Below, piece after piece: positions 58,025 through 64,000 of a DNA stretch of 64,000 nucleotides. The translations under genes and the position numbers were made by a program. The notes beneath the pieces were generated by a model. That model did no database searches, had not been told where the DNA came from, and saw only the letters and a list, made by a program, of their open reading frames with translations. Source of the DNA: Streptomyces zhihengii (GTDB taxonomy: Bacteria; Actinomycetota; Actinomycetes; Streptomycetales; Streptomycetaceae); NCBI RefSeq assembly GCF_016919245.1, contig NZ_JAFEJA010000002.1, positions 1,552,501-1,616,500 on the forward strand, written 5' to 3'. Numbering within the stretch: the stretch's first letter is position 1; every line of letters begins with the position of its first letter.

Positions 58025-58849
58025 TCAGACGGTGAGCGAACGGCCCGTGGGCGCGAGGCGCAGTGTCCACGGAGCCGCCGTCCGGTGCTTCTCGATGCCC
58101 GGCAGGATCTCGTCCCGGACGACGGGATGGGCCAGCACCTCGGCCAGGTGCCGGCGCCGCGCTTCGTCGTCCGGGTACGAGGTGACGACCACGGCGACGT
58201 TCTCCCCGGTGCGCACCGGGAGCCTGGGGAAGGTGTTGGGCGCCGTCGACGTGGTGAGCGCGGCGAGCGGCGATGGTCCCAGGGCGCGGAGGACGGGCAG
58301 CAGCCCGTCGCGGATCAGCGTGACGCCCTCATCCCGGCCCGCCGGGAAGGACCACACGGTCGCCGACACACAGGTGCCCGGCGCTGGGGCACCGGCCGGG
58401 GGCCGCTCGGACGGCCGGACGGCGAAGCCGCTCGGGTCCGCGAGCGGCCGCAGCAGGAGGACGTTGTCGGAGTCGAGCATGGTGGCGTTGGCTCGGGGGC
58501 CGTGTTCGGCCCAGACCGGGCCGCCGTAGAAGTCGGTCAGGGCCCGGTGGCGGGCCGTCATGTCCGTGAATCCGCGCAGCCAGACGAAGCGGTCCGGATC
58601 GTCCCGGTCCCGGAACTGGCCGAGCACCACCATCCCGGCCGCCTCCTGGGTCTCGACGAACTCCCGGTCGAACAGCTCGACGAGCTCGTCCCGGCGACCC
58701 GGGCGCAGCGTGTACTGCCGCAGCTCGATCACGGCGGGGCGGACGACGGGGTCACCCGACGGCCCGCCGGACGCGCCGGACGCGGCAGGTACAGCAGACG
58801 CAGCGGACACAGCGGGGTGGTTGGGGTCGGTGACGCGGGCAGCGGGCAC
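58025..58849 (-). CDS. NIPSNAP family protein
   Basis: A 274-residue protein from GTG 58849 with AGGAG 7 bases upstream. After an Ala/Ser/Pro-rich tail (about 38 residues) comes the NIPSNAP ferredoxin-like domain: 'VIELRQYTLRPGRRDELVEL' and 'VVLGQFRDRDDPDRFVWLRG', then 'FYGGPVWAEHGPRANATM'. A second half-domain follows ('VVVTSYPDDEARRRHLAEVL'). The biochemical role in bacteria is unknown. Divergent from the second WYL regulator. Confidence 0.85.
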   Translation of the reverse strand: MPAARVTDPNHPAVSAASAVPAASGASGGPSGDPVVRPAVIELRQYTLRPGRRDELVELFDREFVETQEAAGMVVLGQFRDRDDPDRFVWLRGFTDMTARHRALTDFYGGPVWAEHGPRANATMLDSDNVLLLRPLADPSGFAVRPSERPPAGAPAPGTCVSATVWSFPAGRDEGVTLIRDGLLPVLRALGPSPLAALTTSTAPNTFPRLPVRTGENVAVVVTSYPDDEARRRHLAEVLAHPVVRDEILPGIEKHRTAAPWTLRLAPTGRSLTV

Positions 58850-58994
58850 GGCAAGGCTCCTGTTCGGTTCGCTTCCCCGGCGGCGGTCACGGGTCGTCCG
58901 CCCCGCAGCCGGTGTGAGCCGACGGTAGGAGAGGGGTGTGCCAGGGGCTGTCAGTGTTTCCGGGTGTCCGGGTCTCCGGGGGAGAATTGCGCGC

Positions 58995-60104
58995 ATGTCT
59001 GCCGGTCGACTGCTGTCGGTGCTGCTGCTGTTGCAGTCCCGCGGCCGCATGTCCGCACGCGCGCTCGCCGACGAGCTGGGCGTGTCCGTCCGCACCGCCT
59101 ACCGCGACCTGACCCGTTTGCAGGCCGCCGGCATCCCGCTCTACGCGGAGACCGGCCGGGCAGGCGGCTACCGACTTGTCGACGGCTACCGCACCCGGCT
59201 GACGGGCATGAGCGAGGCCGAGGCGCGTGCGCTGCTCTTCGCCGCACTGCCCGGCGCCGCCGCCGATCTCGGGATCGGCGACGAGGTGACGGCGGCACGC
59301 CTGAAGCTGCTGGCGGCGCTGCCCACCACGCTGCGCGAGCAGGCCCGGCGCACCGCGGCCGTCTTCCACGTGGACGCCCCCGGCTGGTACCGGGAGTCCG
59401 AGAGCGCACCCCATCTGCCGCTGTTGGCCGACGCGGTGATCGGCCGGCAGGCCGTCGACGTGCGCTACCGCCGCTGGCGCGCGCCGCAGGAGGTGCACCG
59501 ACGGCTGCGGCCCTACGGGCTCGTGCTCAAGTCCGGTGTCTGGTATCTCGTGGCGGAGTCCGGGGAGCGGACGGCCACCTACCGGGTGACGAGTGTCCTC
59601 GACGCGACGCTCACCGGCGAACGGTTCGACCGGCCCGCGGACTTCGACCTCGGCGCGTACTGGACGTCCTACCTCGACGAGTTCGGCGCCCGCCGCTACA
59701 CGGGGACGGCCACCGTGCGCCTCTCTCCCCGGGGCCGCCGCCGTCTGCCCGACAACGTCCCCCCGGAGTTCGTGCGGGCGGTCGACGGCACGGCGACCCC
59801 CGTCGGTGACGCGGGCTGGATCGAGGCGGTCGTCCCGACCGAGAGCACCGGCCACGCCTGCGGCGAACTGCTGCGCCTGGGCGCCGACGTGGTGGTCGTC
59901 GGACCACCGGAACTGCGCCGGGCCATGGCCGACACCGTCGGCGCCCTGGCCAGGGCCTACGGATCCGCCTACGGCCCGCACGAAGACGACGTCGTGGCAC
60001 CCCGGCAGACCCGTCCCCACGACGCCCGTCCCCACGACGAGCCCGACGGGACGGACGACGAGCCCCCCAGGGCGGACGGCGAGGTCCGGCAGGGCGGCCG
60101 CTAG
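58995..60104 (+). CDS. WYL-domain HTH transcriptional regulator
   Basis: A 369-residue regulator from ATG 58995, built like the regulator at 56966: HTH ('MSAGRLLSVLLLLQSRGRMS', 'ADELGVSVRTAYRDLTRLQA'), then 'GIPLYAETGRAGGYRLVDGY', a WYL domain ('RRLRPYGLVLKSGVWYLVAE') and a C-terminal domain. The last 40 residues are a His/Asp/Pro-rich tail ('PHDARPHDEPDGTDDEPP'). It overlaps the convergent serine hydrolase gene by 4 bases. Probably regulates the divergent NIPSNAP gene. Confidence 0.9.
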   Translation: MSAGRLLSVLLLLQSRGRMSARALADELGVSVRTAYRDLTRLQAAGIPLYAETGRAGGYRLVDGYRTRLTGMSEAEARALLFAALPGAAADLGIGDEVTAARLKLLAALPTTLREQARRTAAVFHVDAPGWYRESESAPHLPLLADAVIGRQAVDVRYRRWRAPQEVHRRLRPYGLVLKSGVWYLVAESGERTATYRVTSVLDATLTGERFDRPADFDLGAYWTSYLDEFGARRYTGTATVRLSPRGRRRLPDNVPPEFVRAVDGTATPVGDAGWIEAVVPTESTGHACGELLRLGADVVVVGPPELRRAMADTVGALARAYGSAYGPHEDDVVAPRQTRPHDARPHDEPDGTDDEPPRADGEVRQGGR

Positions 60105-61303
60105 ACGGGGACGGCCGCCGTGAGCTGCGCGCCGATCCCGAGGAAGGCCCGCGCGAACGGCACGGCGGGCACCGAGGGGGAGACGACCTGGGAGCCGAAG
60201 TGGACGACGACGAGGTCGAGTCCGGGGGAGACGAACAGGCGCTGGCCGTGGATGCCGCTGGCCATGAACGAGCCGTGGGCGTCGTTCGGGATCCACCACA
60301 GGTCGTGGTACGACAGCGTGGCCGGGGAGGTCAGGGGCGCGCCGGGGAGGCGCACACGGCGGGGGTAGCCGTCGGGGACGCCGCTGGCGATGCCGGCGGC
60401 CACCGCCTCGGGCACCACCTGCCGGTCGCCCACCGCTCCCCGGCAGCGCAGCATCTCGCCGAGGCGGGCGATGTCCCGTGCCGTGGCGCTGAAGCCGCCG
60501 CTCGCCGCCTCCACGCCGTCGGCGTCGAGGACGTAGTACGCGTCCTCCTCGGCACCGATCCCGGACCACAGGACGTCGCCGAGCAGGGCCGAGGTGCTCA
60601 GGCCGGTGATCCGGCGCAGCACCTCGGCGAGGGCCTCCACATTGCCGTTCTCGTAGCGGAAACCGGTGCCGGGGGCGCCGGTGGCACGGGCGGTCAGCAG
60701 GTGCTCGCGGATGGTGGCGGGGCCGTTGTGGTCGACAGGGCGCATCCGGGGGGCGATCACGGCGAAGTACCGCTGCGCCTCGATGGACTTGTCGAAGGGG
60801 CGGCGCCCGTAGGCGACCTGGGTGCCCATGTGCAGCAGGTCCTGGATCCGGGCCTCGCCGAAGGCGGTTCCCGCGAGTTCGGGGACGTAGGCCGTCGTGG
60901 GGGCCTCGCGGTCCAGCAGCCCCCGGTGTGCCAGGACCGCCGCCACGAGGCCGAGCCAGGACTTCGCCGCCGAGGCGTTGAAGTGCGGGGTGTGCGCCTC
61001 GGTGCCGTGCAGGTACCGCTCGTACACGACGGAGCCCCGGTGCAGTACGAGGAAGGCGTCCGTCTGCGCGGCGGCGAAGAGCTCCGGCAGGGTGACCGTG
61101 GCGCCGCCGCCGAGGGGGAGGGGCACGGTGTCGAGCCCGGACCCGTCGCCTCCGGCGGGCAGGTCGCGGGGGCGGCCGGCGCCCCGCCAGACGCGGCGGG
61201 TCGGTGAGAGTTCCCGGCCGGCGGACGTGAAGCGGCGGATCCAGGCCGGGTCCGTGTAGCCGCGCGTCCAGCCGAGGTCGCTCAGCGGGTGGGCCTCGGT
61301 CAT
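60101..61303 (-). CDS. Serine hydrolase (class C beta-lactamase family)
   Basis: A 400-residue protein from ATG 61303. The beta-lactamase/DD-peptidase-like fold is shown by Ser111-x-x-Lys114 in 'HFNASAAKSWLGLVAAVLAH', a Tyr-x-Asn-like motif in 'GFRYENGNVEALAEVLRRIT' (YENGN) and a late 'SGIHGQRLFVSPGLDLVVVH' strand that replaces the KTG box with HGQ. There is no signal peptide, so it is a cytoplasmic esterase/amidase rather than a true beta-lactamase. Substrate unknown. Upstream lies a 362-base intergenic region shared with the MFS gene. Confidence 0.88.
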   Translation of the reverse strand: MTEAHPLSDLGWTRGYTDPAWIRRFTSAGRELSPTRRVWRGAGRPRDLPAGGDGSGLDTVPLPLGGGATVTLPELFAAAQTDAFLVLHRGSVVYERYLHGTEAHTPHFNASAAKSWLGLVAAVLAHRGLLDREAPTTAYVPELAGTAFGEARIQDLLHMGTQVAYGRRPFDKSIEAQRYFAVIAPRMRPVDHNGPATIREHLLTARATGAPGTGFRYENGNVEALAEVLRRITGLSTSALLGDVLWSGIGAEEDAYYVLDADGVEAASGGFSATARDIARLGEMLRCRGAVGDRQVVPEAVAAGIASGVPDGYPRRVRLPGAPLTSPATLSYHDLWWIPNDAHGSFMASGIHGQRLFVSPGLDLVVVHFGSQVVSPSVPAVPFARAFLGIGAQLTAAVPV

Positions 61304-61665
61304 GTGTCGCTCCGTTCCTCGGGCCGTGGGTTCCTGCGGGTTCCCATGCAGGTCATTCGTTACCGTACACATTGTTCATTTACAGGAACAGAGGCCAATT
61401 TCTCCTCGACGGATCGTTGACGATCTGGCCAGGGCGGTCTACGTTGCCACATGTTCCGATCGATACCAGACAGTGTGTATGGAATCTGTCGCACGGTCGT
61501 TGCGCGCAGCCGTCGCGCAGCCGGCGAACGGCTGTCGCACGGCTGCCGCGCGTGCTGTCGCGGGTGACGAGCGCTCCGGCGCGCTCCCTTCCCCGCACCG
61601 ACTCCGCGCCCCGCCCCCTTCCCCTCCCTTTCCATGCTTCCTCCAGAGCCGCAGGAGTGTGCCCC
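61304..61665. promoter_or_regulatory. 362-base divergent promoter region
   Basis: No gene is visible. An inverted repeat TGTTC-N8-GAACA lies at 61373-61390 in an AT-rich patch that probably holds the serine hydrolase promoter. CCAGACAGTGTGT at 61466-61478 resembles ACAGACAGCTTGT (complement of 63781-63793) in front of the TetR/acyl-CoA-ligase pair (10 of 13 bases agree). The part from 61500 to 61650 is low-complexity coding-like DNA without a start. Confidence 0.4.
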
Positions 61666-63051
61666 ATGGCCGAACCGTCCTCGTCCGCCCCGCCGCTCGA
61701 CGCCGCGGGCGGTGTCCCCGGGGTCGAAGGAAAGGGAGCGCCGGCGCGACCGGCCTTCGACCGGCGTCACGCCTGGCTGATCGCCGCGATGATCGTGGCG
61801 TTCATGCTCATCAACTACGCGGACAAGTCCGTGCTGGGGCTCGCGGCCGTCCCGATCATGGACGAGCTGGGTATCAGCAACAGCACCTACGGGATGATCT
61901 CCAGCTCGTTCTCGCTGCTGTTCAGCCTCTCGGGGCTGCTGGTCGGCTTCGCCTCGGCCCGTATCTCCAGCCGGGTGCTGCTCTTCACCATGGCCGTCCT
62001 GTGGGCCGTGGCGCAGGTGCCGGTGCTCGTCGTCGCCTCGGTCCCGGCGCTGGTGGCCGGACGTGTCCTGCTCGGTGCCGCGGAGGGCCCCGCGGCGTCG
62101 ATGTCGATGCACGCGCTGTACAAGTGGTTCCCCGCGGACCGGCGAGGGCTGCCGTCGGCGCTCCAGATCAGCGGTGCCGCGCTGGGCATGCTGGTCGCGG
62201 CGCCGGTCGTCACCTGGCTCATCACGGACTTCGGCTGGCGCTCCGCCTTCGTGGTCCTCGCCGTGACGAGCGTGGTGTGGAGCGTGATCTGGTGGTGGGT
62301 CGGCCACGACGGCCCCTACGGCGGTGAGTCCGCGGGCGGGGCCGGTGGGCACGGGGCCGCCGCCGACGCCTCGCCGGCCGGGGCTCCTGGTGTGTCCGCG
62401 CCGCCCGTACGGCTGCCCTACCGGCGCCTGCTGCTGAACGGCACGGTGCTCGGGTCCGTCGTCGCCGCCTTCGGCGCCTCCTGGGCGCTGGCGCTGAGCC
62501 ACGCCTGGCTGCCCGCCTACCTGCGCACCGAACTCGGCATGGCGCCGGGCGGCGCAGCGACGGTCATCAGCGCGATCTCGGCCTTCAGCCTCGTGCTGCT
62601 GCTCTCTGTGCCGGTACTGGTGGACACCCTCCGGCGGCGCGGCCGTTCGGCCCGCTGGTCCACGGGCGCCCCGCAGGGAGTCGCCGTCGGCGTCGCGGCA
62701 CTCGCGATGGCGACCCTGCCCTTCGTCGACGGGCGGGGCGCCCATCTCGTGCTGCTCGCCGTGGCGTTCGGCGGTCACGCCATCGTCTTCCCGCTGCACT
62801 ACATGACCGCGTCGGCGGTGGTCCCGGCGCTCCAGCGGGGCGCCGTGTTCGGCGTCGTCGCCGCGGCCGGGACGCTGCCGGGGCTGGTGTCCCCGTATCT
62901 GACCGGCCGTCTGCTGGACTCCGCCACCACCCGGAGCGAGGGCTACGCGCATGCGTATCTGCTGTCCGCCGCCGTCATGCTGGTCTGCGCCGTCGTCGCC
63001 CTGGTCACCATCCGGCCCGAGCGGGACGCGCGGCGGCTCGGCGTCGGCTGA
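61666..63051 (+). CDS. MFS transporter (organic acid/anion symporter-like)
   Basis: A 461-residue protein from ATG 61666 with CAGGAG upstream. About 12 helices are visible, starting 'AWLIAAMIVAFMLINYADKS' (the N-Y-A-D-K-S motif of the ACS anion:cation symporter type), then 'LVGFASARISSRVLLFTMAV' and 'LLGAAEGPAASMSMHALYKW' (a typical ACS sequence). A 35-residue hydrophilic loop separates the halves. Such transporters take up organic acids, aromatic acids or sugar acids. With the TetR gene and acyl-CoA ligase downstream, uptake of a carboxylate that is then CoA-activated is a sensible guess. Confidence 0.9.
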   Translation: MAEPSSSAPPLDAAGGVPGVEGKGAPARPAFDRRHAWLIAAMIVAFMLINYADKSVLGLAAVPIMDELGISNSTYGMISSSFSLLFSLSGLLVGFASARISSRVLLFTMAVLWAVAQVPVLVVASVPALVAGRVLLGAAEGPAASMSMHALYKWFPADRRGLPSALQISGAALGMLVAAPVVTWLITDFGWRSAFVVLAVTSVVWSVIWWWVGHDGPYGGESAGGAGGHGAAADASPAGAPGVSAPPVRLPYRRLLLNGTVLGSVVAAFGASWALALSHAWLPAYLRTELGMAPGGAATVISAISAFSLVLLLSVPVLVDTLRRRGRSARWSTGAPQGVAVGVAALAMATLPFVDGRGAHLVLLAVAFGGHAIVFPLHYMTASAVVPALQRGAVFGVVAAAGTLPGLVSPYLTGRLLDSATTRSEGYAHAYLLSAAVMLVCAVVALVTIRPERDARRLGVG

Positions 63052-63056
63052 CCGCA

Positions 63057-63089
63057 CGGCGGCCGGCCCCGCTCCGGGGCCGGCCGCCG
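63057..63089. terminator. Perfect hairpin between convergent MFS and TetR genes
   Basis: CGGCGGCCGGCCCC (63057-63070) and GGGGCCGGCCGCCG (63076-63089) are exact 14-bp arms with loop GCTCC. It lies 6 bases behind the MFS stop and 15 bases beyond the TetR stop. Confidence 0.85.
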
Positions 63090-63103
63090 GGGCCCGGCCG
63101 GGA

Positions 63104-63700
63104 TCAGTCCCGGGTGTCGAAGCCGCTCGCCCAGTACCTGCCGCGCAGGGCCAGGTCGAGCAGCATCCGCACGACCTCCTCGGCCGGCAGCGACGGCGTG
63201 TCCTGCTCGACCCACCAGCGCAGCACGGAGATCTGCTCGCCCACCCATACGCGGGCCAGCAGTTCGGGGTCGATGCGGGGCTGCACCGCGTTGCGCTCCG
63301 CGCGGGCGCGGAACTCCTGGGCCGTCGCCCGCGCGACGGCATCCGTGAACATCTGGAGAGGTTTGCCGTCGCCCTCGCCCCGCAGGACGATCCGGTACAG
63401 GTCGCGCTCCTCCCGGGCGTGCCGCAGCATCTCCAGGACCGGCTTCCCGGTGAAGCCGACCCGGCTGTCGGCGACGGCGGGCTCCAGGCGCTCGCCGAGC
63501 CCGGCCAGCAGGTCGGCCGTCACCCGGGCGAACAGGTCCTCCTTGTCGCGGAAGTGGGCGTAGAACGTGGCACGGGCCACGTCCGCCCGCTCGGTGATGT
63601 CCTCGACGGTCAGCGCCGCGCAGCCGCGCTCCAGCACCAGTTCCACCAGGGCGGCCCCCAGGGCGCGGCGTGAGCGCCTCGTCCGTCTGTCCTCGGCCAC
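63104..63700 (-). CDS. TetR-family transcriptional regulator
   Basis: A 198-residue regulator from GTG 63700 (GAGAGG upstream). HTH: 'LTVEDITERADVARATFYAH' then 'FRDKEDLFARV'. The C-terminal ligand domain includes 'GEGDGKPLQMFTDAVARATA' and a Trp-rich helix 'VGEQISVLRWWVEQDTPSLP'. It is divergent from the AMP-binding ligase gene across 149 bases with an AT-rich core, and convergent with the MFS gene. Probably represses the ligase and perhaps the transporter, with an acyl-CoA or organic acid as ligand. Confidence 0.9.
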   Translation of the reverse strand: MAEDRRTRRSRRALGAALVELVLERGCAALTVEDITERADVARATFYAHFRDKEDLFARVTADLLAGLGERLEPAVADSRVGFTGKPVLEMLRHAREERDLYRIVLRGEGDGKPLQMFTDAVARATAQEFRARAERNAVQPRIDPELLARVWVGEQISVLRWWVEQDTPSLPAEEVVRMLLDLALRGRYWASGFDTRD

Positions 63701-63758
63701 GAAGCCACCTCTCCTCGATCGTCCGTCGCGCTGTGAGGGCGCCCAGTCTAGAAGACTC

Positions 63759-63795
63759 TTGACACTCCACAAGTTACTGAACAAGCTGTCTGTAA
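63759..63795 (+). promoter_or_regulatory. Promoter with TTGACA and overlapping partial dyad
   Basis: A perfect -35 hexamer TTGACA lies at 63759-63764, pointing toward the ligase gene. A dyad with exact TTAC (63774-63777) and GTAA (63792-63795) ends and partly symmetrical interior follows, in the AT-richest DNA of the region. It is a candidate TetR operator. Confidence 0.5.
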
Positions 63796-63849
63796 TTGAA
63801 CTGACTGTGCATATCCGTTGAAGACCATCCCGACCTGGAGCAGTGCTAC

Positions 63850-64000
63850 ATGAACCTCGGCACCTATCTGTCGCGCAGCGCCCGCTACTGGCCCCACGCC
63901 CCGGCCCTCGTCTGCGGCGACCGCACCTGGACCTTCGCCGCGCTGGAGAGCTCGGCGAACGCCCTGGCCTCCGCCCTGACCACCCGGGGCCTGCGCCCCG
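63850..64000 (+). CDS. AMP-binding acyl-CoA ligase, N-terminal part (runs off window)
   Basis: ATG 63850, behind GGAG, opens a frame that stays open to the end of the window (50 codons). 'MNLGTYLSRSARYWPHAPAL' followed by 'VCGDRTWTFAALESSANALA' is the standard beginning of acyl-CoA synthetases/AMP-dependent ligases; the catalytic motifs lie outside the window. It would activate a fatty or aromatic acid as its CoA ester. Divergent from the TetR regulator, which probably controls it. Confidence 0.85.
   Translation, partial: MNLGTYLSRSARYWPHAPALVCGDRTWTFAALESSANALASALTTRGLRP

Noticed and set aside
60101..61303. True beta-lactamase
   Set aside because: SxxK is present but there is no signal peptide and no KTG box, so a cytoplasmic esterase-like enzyme is more likely.

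Overview
The window is about 64 kb of very GC-rich actinobacterial chromosome, almost certainly Streptomyces. Third codon positions are nearly always G or C, GTG and TTG starts are frequent, TTA codons are almost absent (I found two), several genes look leaderless, and the families are typical of the genus: HTH_38-GbsR regulators, WYL regulators, DUF4097, GlxA-type AraC regulators, CASTOR/POLLUX-like proteins and calerythrin-like EF-hand proteins. I found no rRNA, tRNA, CRISPR array, prophage or long biosynthetic gene cluster. Everything here is read from sequence and remembered family knowledge; no database search was possible.

Layout. 1-3.5 kb: a two-HTH MerR regulator divergent from an erythromycin-esterase-family gene with a perfect palindrome between them, a VOC protein, and a helical-repeat protein followed in frame by a start-less relic. 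3.6-12.2 kb: a coherent locus with a DeoR/LacI hybrid regulator, a sugar-type ABC importer (lipoprotein plus two permeases), a D-2-hydroxyacid dehydrogenase, a Tat-exported beta-propeller protein and a secreted heparin-lyase-I-like polysaccharide lyase. CTTTCAC motifs lie in front of both the regulator and the importer. I read this as an uptake and degradation system for an acidic glycan. 12.2-18.9 kb: an MFS exporter/GlxA regulator pair, a secreted endonuclease/phosphatase-fold protein, a GlsB-type stress membrane protein, and an HTH_38-GbsR regulator divergent from a DUF4097 protein.

19.1-20.8 kb: an IS200/IS605-type element with an intact TnpB nuclease gene and a dead tnpA whose catalytic tyrosine codon is a stop. 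It is inserted directly against the ribosome-binding site of a five-gene operon: histidine kinase, response regulator, ABC ATPase, permease and secreted esterase (20.8-25.6 kb). A second, 5'-truncated tnpB with the same right end lies at 46.0-46.6 kb beside a broken methyltransferase gene. 25.6-28.2 kb: a MerR regulator and a tandem alpha/beta-hydrolase fusion driven from a 19-bp-spacer MerR-type promoter. 28.2-45.8 kb: single genes and pairs, including a 2,2-dialkylglycine decarboxylase-like enzyme with a divergent LysR regulator, a Ser/Thr kinase with a C-terminal membrane domain, a four-EF-hand protein, a LysE exporter, a CASTOR/POLLUX-like protein, an orphan ModA, a DUF389 protein, an ABC ATPase/large permease pair, a lamin-tail-domain secreted protein and several small enzymes.

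46.9-64 kb: a DUF5937/ArsR-type regulator with a TTA codon, a universal stress protein (also with a TTA codon) translationally coupled to a class III adenylate cyclase, a SulP transporter, a LOG-family protein, a MoxR ATPase and a VWA protein. The LOG and VWA frames are each broken by an apparent one-base loss. Two look-alike WYL regulators follow, each divergent from a small enzyme gene (RidA, NIPSNAP), then a serine hydrolase, and finally a TetR regulator between an MFS transporter and the start of an AMP-binding acyl-CoA ligase that runs off the window.
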